Shown piece after piece: positions 57,175 to 64,000 of a stretch of DNA of 64,000 bases. The notes beneath the pieces are model-generated. The model searched no databases, was not told where the DNA came from, and saw only the letters and a program-made list of their open reading frames with translations. The stretch's first letter is position 1; every line of letters starts with the position of its first letter. The position numbers were made by a program, and so were the translations under genes. Location: NCBI RefSeq assembly GCF_018294505.1, contig NC_057795.1:232914643-232978642 (forward strand), read 5' to 3'. The stretch comes from Triticum aestivum. Its lineage: Eukaryota > Streptophyta > Magnoliopsida > Poales > Poaceae.

Positions 57175-58600
57175 TGGTATTGATGTCCTAATAACTCGTA
57201 GATAGGATCGACCGGCTATTCGAAAGCCACCTAAATTTTCACTATTAAGAGGTAAAACTATTTCATGCAGTCGAATCTAGTTGTACTACTTCATGAAGTC
57301 GAATCTAGTACTACTTTGGTTCGAACAAGGAAGAAAGGGGTGTGGGGTGTAGGATATTTGTTACCTGAATCTAGGACTTGGTCGAAAGAGGAAATAATGG
57401 GGGCGAAAAGTAGCAGAGACTGGCTATCCAACTGGTCTATTGGTCTAATAGGGAAATAAAGGGAAACAAAGTACAAACTCGATATAAACCAATCCATTGG
57501 TTGAAAAAGGAAAGAAAGTGGGGACTGGGGGACAAGTCAACGGAGTATGTCCAGCACTAGATTTGCTGGCCTCACACAGTAAAAGGTGGCTATACCGAAC
57601 AAAAAGGGACCAACCCAGATACCCTGTTTGGATGTTGTTACCCCGAGCCCCTCTTATGTAATGGCACTAGTAAAATGTACTAGTAGTCCCACTTTTAAAG
57701 TAAGGACACATTAAACCATTGTTGTTTTCAATGTAATGACTCCAGTAATATGAATCCTTCACTCCTTTTCATGTCCTGCTAAATTTCTCATTAAGATAAG
57801 TTGCTTCTTTTCACTATAAATGCAATTGTCCTGGTCCGCCTACTCTCTCATACCCAAATACCAACTCTTTAGCAGCTGTTAATCTAATGTTGCTAGTAAA
57901 ATGAAGTAATGGCACCATGAAAGTAATGTCGTATTTGACGGATGTCATAGTTAATTCTAATGCCCTCACTAATATCTAGCAATTATCCTGCTTTAGAAAT
58001 TACAACTATCCTTGTAGGATCGCCATTCAGATAAGAAACATGCTTCTTTTCATTTGATGTATGTTTCAACACTTGTTAGTCCCCTCCTTTCCACCTTTTT
58101 GTGCAAACAGAGATATACATTCACGCTTGATCTTAGTTGAACAGCACAAAATGATATGCAAATTGATGTAGTGTGGAACCTTAGGGGCCGATCTTTCACG
58201 ATTTGGAGGGGGATTCCTGAAGAACATGATGAACACATGAGGGAAACATGATGGGAAATGAGAGGAAACACTCAAATCATTGAGAAACGATGACACGTGT
58301 GCTAGATCCATGAACACAAAGAGAGATACATGATTCAAATCCAACAAAGGATGATACAAACAGTAGCAATTTCTTCCCAGTCCGTGAGGAGATGGGGGCT
58401 TGAGTCCATGAGGGGATCTTCCCTTGAGGGGGTCCTGAATCCACTTGGGGGATCTTCTCCTAGGAGGCCTCGGTCTCCAAAGGGAGTAGTATGAAGTGGT
58501 TGAGCAAAGCTCTATCTCTAGTATTAGCGAAACCAATGCTAACCCTAATTTGGAGCTAGGATACGAGTATTTGTAGTCCAAGGGGTAAGTTAGGGATACA
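57175..58600. other. Unassigned 1.4 kb, no gene recognised
   Basis: A short duplication (TCATG.AGTCGAATCTAGT) occurs at about 57262-57310. From 57550 to 58060 the sequence is AT-rich and unlike other parts of the window. From 58360 to 58500 it has GGGGGATCTTCC-type repeats. No ORF shows a family match. Confidence 0.5.
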
Positions 58601-58639
58601 TGTACTACTGCAGGATGCTGCTAACGCGACACTACGATT

Positions 58640-59110
58640 GGAGACCCTTCGATGAAACTATGTGCGATGCAATAATCGCAAACAGTGGTGTAAAAAACCG
58701 TCAAAAAGGTGCAAAACGTTTGCGATGATGGATGCATCAAACACGGTTTAGATTTTGGTTCCATGTGCGATGCAGGGCATACAGTTTAGTTCAATTAATT
58801 GTTTGCGATGAGGAAGAACAAAAGAAACGGGCAGCCAGATGAAGGTGCGTGCGATATACAGCATACAGTTCACTCGGATGAATTATTTGTGATTAGGCAA
58901 CACAAAAGAAATGGCCACGCAGATCAAGGTGTCTGCGATATACGGCATGCGGTTCACTCGGATGAACTGTTTGCGTTGAGACAAGACAACAAAAATGGTT
59001 CAATATAACAAGATGTGTGTGATACGTGGCAAACAGGTCTATAATCATAAATGTGTGCGAAGATAATAACACAGCCGATTGCTTCTAATAAGACGTATGT
59101 GATATGCTCT
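58640..59110. repeat. Subterminal-type repeats with GCGAT words, including an 84-bp tandem
   Basis: About eleven copies of TTTGCGAT/TGTGCGAT-like words, some 40-50 bp apart. Between about 58798 and 58985 an 84-bp unit repeats about 2.2 times (CACTCGGATG at 58871 and 58955). Confidence 0.8.
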
Positions 59111-59292
59111 GTCACACAACATGTATTGGCCATTGGGGGACGGGAGGTCATTCGGATACACCATAAGGATCCGAAGAGGCATCCTATATCAGCAAGGACT
59201 AGCTGTTCCACGAGTAGCTCATCTAAGAGAACTCTCAAGTTAAGTGTGCTCAGGCTGGAGCAGCCATCATATGGGTGACTGGATGGGAAGTT

Positions 59293-59385
59293 GCGTTGAT
59301 GTTAAATTAACTGATAGGATGGTCATTTCGGTCAAATGACCGAAATGACCCATTCCCTCACCTAATTTAACCTCAAGGTCCTTGT
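59293..59385. repeat. Near-perfect hairpin
   Basis: GGTCATTTCGGTCA at 59321-59334 and its exact inverse at 59337-59350, with only AA between. Pairing continues outward with mismatches through GTTAAATTA near 59301 and TAATTTAAC near 59365. Confidence 0.85.
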
Positions 59386-59633
59386 TTTTTAATTTTATTT
59401 TATTTTCTAACATATGTTAAAGAAGGTCTACAATTGATCCATCCGACCTGTTTGTGATGGAATAAGCCGTGTGTGTTGTGGGCAAACGCTTGCTAGTGTA
59501 CAACCGTTTGCGATTGATGAATTCATCACCGACGGGTTCCCTAGTGTGGTCCGTGCTCATATCATCATCATCTACTTCTTGTGCTAGCTCGATGTTCCTT
59601 ATGTGCTTAGTTTCCATTAATTGATGGTGTTCT

Positions 59634-62125
59634 ATGAACACGCCACCATTTCCCGCCATTTCCTCACCTGTTTCCCGCCACCCAGCGCTATTGCACATAA
59701 ACCTAGGCACGTCACGGTGCGACGCACGGAGGCAACCAGCGCAGCCTGTAGCACATCCACCTTTTCCAAGCATGCCAACGCACCAAAGCATCGCCTCTAC
59801 CATCAACCTCGTCGACGAGGAAAACCAGAAGGCGCCACAGCCTGTCGAGGCCGCGGCGCTCCCGGGCAATGCGATGGACGATGCCGTGATGCGCGTCATC
59901 GCCAGGGTTGAGCAGACCCTTGGCGCATGGCGCTTCAGCACGGCGGATCAAGATAGGCATGTCAGTGCAGAGAGGCTGCAGCTCGCCACACAACATGATC
60001 GATGGCGCACCACAGAGCAAGCTAGGCGCGTCCGCGCCGATAGGCTGTGATACGTCTCCAATGTATCTATGATTTTTGATTGTTCCATGCTATTATATTA
60101 TCTGTTTTGGATGTTAATGGGCTTTAATATGCTCTTTTATATTATTTTTGGGACTAACCTATTAACTAGAGGCCCAGTGCCAGTTTCTGATTTTTTTGGC
60201 CTATTTTTGAGTTTTATAGAAAAGTAATACCAAACGGAGTCCAACCGGAATGAAACCTTTGCAATGATCTTTCTTGGACCGAAAGCAAACCAGAAGACTT
60301 GGAGTTGAAGTCAGAAACGCCACAAGGCGTCCACGAGGCAGGAGGGCACGCCCAGGGGGTAGGTGGGACTCCACCCTTGTGGGCCCCTCGTAGCTCCACC
60401 GCCATATTTCTTTCGCCTATATATACTCTTATACCCTAGAAACATCAAGGGGACCCACGAAACCACTTTTCCACCACCGTAACCTTCTGTATCCGTGAGG
60501 TCCCATCTTGGGGCCTTTTCTAGCAATCTGCCGGAGGGGGGATTGATCACGGAAGGCTTCTACATCAACACCATTGCCTCTCCGATGAAGCGTGAGTAGT
60601 TTACCATAGACCTTCGGGTCCATAGTTATTAGCTAGTTGGCTTCTTCTCTCTCTTTGTTTCTCAATACAAAGTTCTCCTCGATGTTCTTGGAGATCTATT
60701 TGATGTAATACTTTTTGCGGTGTGTTTGCCGAGATCCGATGAATTGTGGATTTAAGAATAAGATTATCTATGAATATTATTTGGTTCTTCTCTGAATTTT
60801 TATATGCATGATTTAATATCTTTGCAAGTCTCTTTGAATTATCGGTTTAATTTGGTGTACTAGATTGATCTTTCTTGCAATGGGAGAAGTGCTTAGCTTT
60901 GGGTTCAATCTTGAGGTGTCCTTTCCCAGTGACAGTAGGGGCAGGAAGGCACGTATTGTATTGTTGCCATCAAGGATAAAAAGATGGGATTTATATCATA
61001 TTGCTTGAGTTCATCCCTCTACATCATGTCATCTTGCTTAATGCATTACTCCGTTCTTATGAACTTAATACTCTAGATGCATGCTGGATAGCAGTCAATG
61101 TGTGGAGTAATAGTAGTTGATGCAGAATCGTCTCGATCTACTTGACATAGATGTGATTCCTATGTTCATGATCATTGCCTTAGATATCTTCATAATTATG
61201 CGCTTTCTATCAATTGCTCGGCAGTAATGTGTTCACCCACCGTAATACATGCTATCTTGAGAGAAGCCACTAGTGAAACCTATGGCCCCTGGGTCTCTTT
61301 TCTATTATATTACATCTCTTTTCCATTATATTGTATCTCGTTTACTATTTTGCAATCTTTACTTTCCAATCTATACAACAAAAATACCAAAAATATTTAC
61401 TTTACTATCTCTACCAGATCTCACTTTTGCGAGTGACCGAGAAGGGATTGACAACCCCTTTATCGCGTTGGTTGCAAGGTTCTTGATTGTTTGTGCAGGT
61501 ACTAGGTGGCTTGTGTGTCGTCTCCTACTGGATTGATACCTTGGTTCTCAAAACTGAGGGAAATACTTACGCTACTTTGTTGCATCACCCTTTCTTCTTC
61601 AAGGGAAAAACCAACACAAGCTCAAGAGGTAGCAGGCTGCGGCTCGCCGCATGGCGAGACTATTGGAGTGTTGCAGAGCGAGAGGCGCGGCGTGCTGCAT
61701 AGCAAGAGCAGATCCATCGGTTCTTGCCTGCTGTCGACAGGGCATCGCAGCTGGGTACATGTCCCATCAGTACCCCCATTCCTCGCCAGGAGTGGGCATA
61801 GGCCCTCTGCACCGTACTTGCATATGAGGACGGCCATGCCGTACTTGCACCGGACCCCCGCCGTGCCGTTCGCATTTGTCATGTTGTTTGCCTTCTCCGC
61901 GACCCGCTCGATGCAAACGCGTTGGTCGGTAGGCTCGAACACCTCCTTGGACCAGGTGTCCACCTAGGCGCAGTAGAGGAACATGACCGTCGCATCCTCG
62001 AGGTGGTGATCTCCAATGAAATAGCCAACTTGGAGCTAGATATCATGCTCCAGATGTACTGCAAGCGTGCCGACCGCTTGGACGAACGCCTACACGAGTT
62101 CAGGCAGAGCCAAGAGCTACCGTAG
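59634..62125 (+). pseudogene. CACTA-associated ORF split by a solo LTR
   Basis: The frame from ATG 59634 runs to 60047, then, after removal of the solo LTR and one TSD, continues without shift from 61640 to TAG 62123-62125, about 300 codons. Two other in-frame stops lie near 61701 and 61800. The protein is alanine- and arginine-rich and helical, with EEHDRRILEVVISNEIANLE near the end. Its charged, regularly spaced helices suggest a coiled coil or DNA-binding role, but I recognise no domain. It faces the ORF at 62499-63107. Confidence 0.6.
60048..61634 (+). repeat. Solo LTR (1587 bp), gypsy type
   Basis: TGATACGTCTCC...GAGGTAGCA, with TSD GGCTG at 60043-60047 and 61635-61639 and no internal sequence. 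It results from recombination between the two LTRs of a former element. The first 25 bases resemble the Athila-like LTR start (31031, minus strand), but the rest differs. Confidence 0.93.
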
Positions 62126-62498
62126 GCAAGGGCTGCTAGTCATGGTCTCATGGACGCGTTTATATTTTGTTGAGTCGTTTCGACGTGGATAGCTATGTAT
62201 TCACAGCAATCATACTATTGATTTGTTTATTGCTCTGTTTCAATGTGTGTACTCTATTTTCTGTTCTTATATGCTCTGTTTCAATGTGTGTTTATACGCT
62301 TTCCATTCTGTATATGTGGATGATAACATATAGATTCAAATTAGTATACAAAAACAGATAGAAAATGGAATTCATAATATATATAATATTAATTGCTTAT
62401 TAGTTCATCACAGAATATATATAATATCATCACATATACGTGATGATACTTAACTACTACGTACAATGCATAAAATTGAAAACGAAGAATACTAAAGC
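62126..62498. other. Intergenic region between convergent ORFs
   Basis: About 370 bp, AT-rich, no gene. It has repeats of TGCTCTGTTTCAATGTGTGT at about 62231 and 62271. Confidence 0.6.
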
Positions 62499-63107
62499 TA
62501 ATAATCCCTCCAAGGGCCAGTAATCCGGCAGCCCCTCGCCAGCAGCTCCTTGGTGCGCGGCGTCTTCCCAGAGCGAAGGAAGTACTCCGCCTCCTCCGCC
62601 TCGCAGTGCTTGACGTGCCGATCTGCCTCTTGCAGGAAGACACACACAAATTATCTTGCCGTTTCGTTGGGCGCGCACTGGAGCTCCTCGTCGGTGGCAT
62701 GTTGGAGCTTATTGGCCCAGCTCCACGCAGCGACGAGGCGCCTAGCGCCTCTGGCCTTCCTCACGAAGTACCCGTCTTCGTACACCTCCTCTGCACAATG
62801 ACGCACCCGCCCCTAAAGCTCCGCCGCCTCCTTTTTCCAGGCGGCATCACGGGCTTCACAGGCCGCCTGGTACCTGGCATCCTCCTCCGCCATCTCCTTT
62901 TTTGAAAGCCACTTTCCTAGCTTTCTCAGCCGGCTGCAGCGACTTCCAAGGACAAAGATCGTACTGGCCCCAAAACCAATCCAAAGTGGGGGGGTCCGGC
63001 GCAACCTCGTCTAGCAACGCGTAGGTGTCCTCTTCGCTATTCTTCGAGTGAGCGTCCTCGGGGGGTGGCGACTCCTCGTCTGCGTGTGGGCAGACTGGTG
63101 GCGCCAT
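62499..63107 (-). pseudogene. Second CACTA-associated ORF, minus strand
   Basis: ATG 63107 (MAPPVCPHADEESPPPED) opens a frame to about 62905 (WFWGQYDLCPWKSLQP). There a run of A changes the frame. It continues as KKEMAEEDARYQAACEARDAAW, then after stops VYEDGYFVRKARGARRLV and VKHCEAEEAEYFLRSGKTPR, ending at about 62499. Stops near 62816 and 62668. The C-terminal part is charged and helical. No recognised domain. Confidence 0.5.
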
Positions 63108-64000
63108 GGCAGAGATTTGAGAGAGAGAGAGAGAGAGAGGGAGAGCAAGGGGAGGATCTAGATAATGCAGGCGGGACAACATGAGGAAGGTAGTATTTAT
63201 TGGCGGCCGGAATCTAGATCGACTGGAAAAGTACACACGCTGGTCGCCAGAATTTACGAGTACTGTAGTGTGAATTACACATGATTCCCACCGCAAAATC
63301 CGTGTGTGAACATAATAGCTAACGGTTCCCAATGCAGAACCGTGTCTGATTAATAAAGCCCGCCACTCATCTTCCAAACCTTGAGGCGCGAAATAGAGTG
63401 CCAATCATGTGGGGCCGGTTGTCTTCTAGATTTTACATTTTCTTTTTTGAGCACCAGATATTTACATCGTCTGATGATTTTTTTATCTCGCACACAAGTA
63501 CACAAATATGATTTTTCAAACCATTATGGTTAGCCGTTGCATGTCGATGTAGTTCCAGTTTGAATTACGATCATTAAATGGCTAGAAAATAATTTAAATG
63601 TCTTCAAAAGGTCAAATGACCCCTGAAATTTTACAAATTTTCACATGACAGTTGTATTAGTGCACATTACACGTAGAAAAACATTGAAGGACGTAAGAGG
63701 AAGCTATCTGTCGTTCGTCATCAAACATGCGTTGTTTCCTTCTCGGAACCATGAGCCTTCTAGTGAGTTGCTCTGGTTTGTAAGGGGTGTGTGTCCAAAC
63801 TTTGTCAAACATGCCAAGTTTTTTACCACATCATCTTGGTGGATGACATTACATCAAGCAAGGTTTCATGTTTTTCTGATCAATTTTTAATTTTTTGGAA
63901 TTAAAATGACATGGCACTCCATGCATGTGTCCATGCCATGAGACCAATATGTTTGAAAATTCCATCTAATTTATTGCACATGGAATTAACTCGCACACAA
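63108..64000. other. Right-hand region with CACTA-like subterminal words
   Basis: A (GA)n run at 63117-63138 just upstream of the minus-strand ORF, then sequences with ACACGGTTC-like and CTCGCACACAA words. No gene seen. Confidence 0.5.

Larger units (their letters stand above)
58601..64000. mobile_element. Probable second CACTA-type transposon (edges not fixed)
   Basis: The left side has regularly spaced GTTTGCGATG/TGTGCGATA words (58650-59110). The right side has CGTGTGTGA-type words near 63300 and CTCGCACACAA at about 63487 and 63989. Between them lie two convergent ORFs (59634-62125 + and 62499-63107 -), the layout of a two-gene CACTA region. A candidate CACTACG end is at 58630. I do not find a clean matching terminal repeat or TSD, and the right end may lie outside the window. 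Confidence 0.5.

Overview
The window is a block of nested transposable elements from a large grass genome, most likely a Triticeae species (wheat, Aegilops or a relative). I reach this from long TG...CA LTRs with clean 5-bp target-site duplications (TSDs), TAT/Retand-, Tekay- and Athila-type Ty3/gypsy proteins, CACTA transposons, a tiny Helitron and an assembly gap of 490 N. The LTR types resemble what I recall of Triticeae families, but I could not check names. I see no host gene, rRNA or tRNA gene. Nearly all reading frames are broken transposon genes.

Layout. (1) 1-8435: a + strand chromovirus (Tekay-type gypsy) cut by the left window edge, with an extra coiled-coil ORF before gag and a 2.9-kb 3' LTR. 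(2) 8436-8581 and 18545-18930: an older fragment, split by (3) 8582-18539, a complete + strand TAT/Retand gypsy element (TSD AGCAC) that carries a spliced-looking gene on the opposite strand. (4) 18931-55210: a minus-strand Athila-like gag-pro element that hosts four later insertions: (5) 19029-29719, a very young non-autonomous relative of element 1 in its 3' LTR (TSD ATTTG); (6) 36047-36343, a 297-bp Helitron in gag; (7) 36711-49839, a second + strand TAT/Retand element (TSD CTCTC), also with a spliced antisense gene; (8) 50080-53750, a CACTA element (TSD TTA) carrying a B3-like gene and the assembly gap. (9) 55211-58600: unassigned repeats, including a 24-bp minisatellite and a possible LTR. 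(10) About 58600-64000: a probable second CACTA-type element with two convergent ORFs, one split by a solo LTR (60048-61634, TSD GGCTG).

How the parts work together. Each autonomous-type LTR element encodes gag, protease, reverse transcriptase, RNase H and integrase on one strand. The two TAT/Retand elements add a convergent antisense gene with a Transposase_28-like ('putative gypsy type transposon') N-terminus and a coiled-coil C-terminus, ending about 0.8 kb from the end of pol. The non-autonomous element keeps LTRs, primer site and a modified six-knuckle gag, and would depend on enzymes from a relative of element 1. By-eye LTR differences (about 16 in 3.3 kb, 27 in 943 bp and 18 in 472 bp) give an age order in which the 19-30 kb element is youngest. 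All dates and family names are estimates from reading alone.
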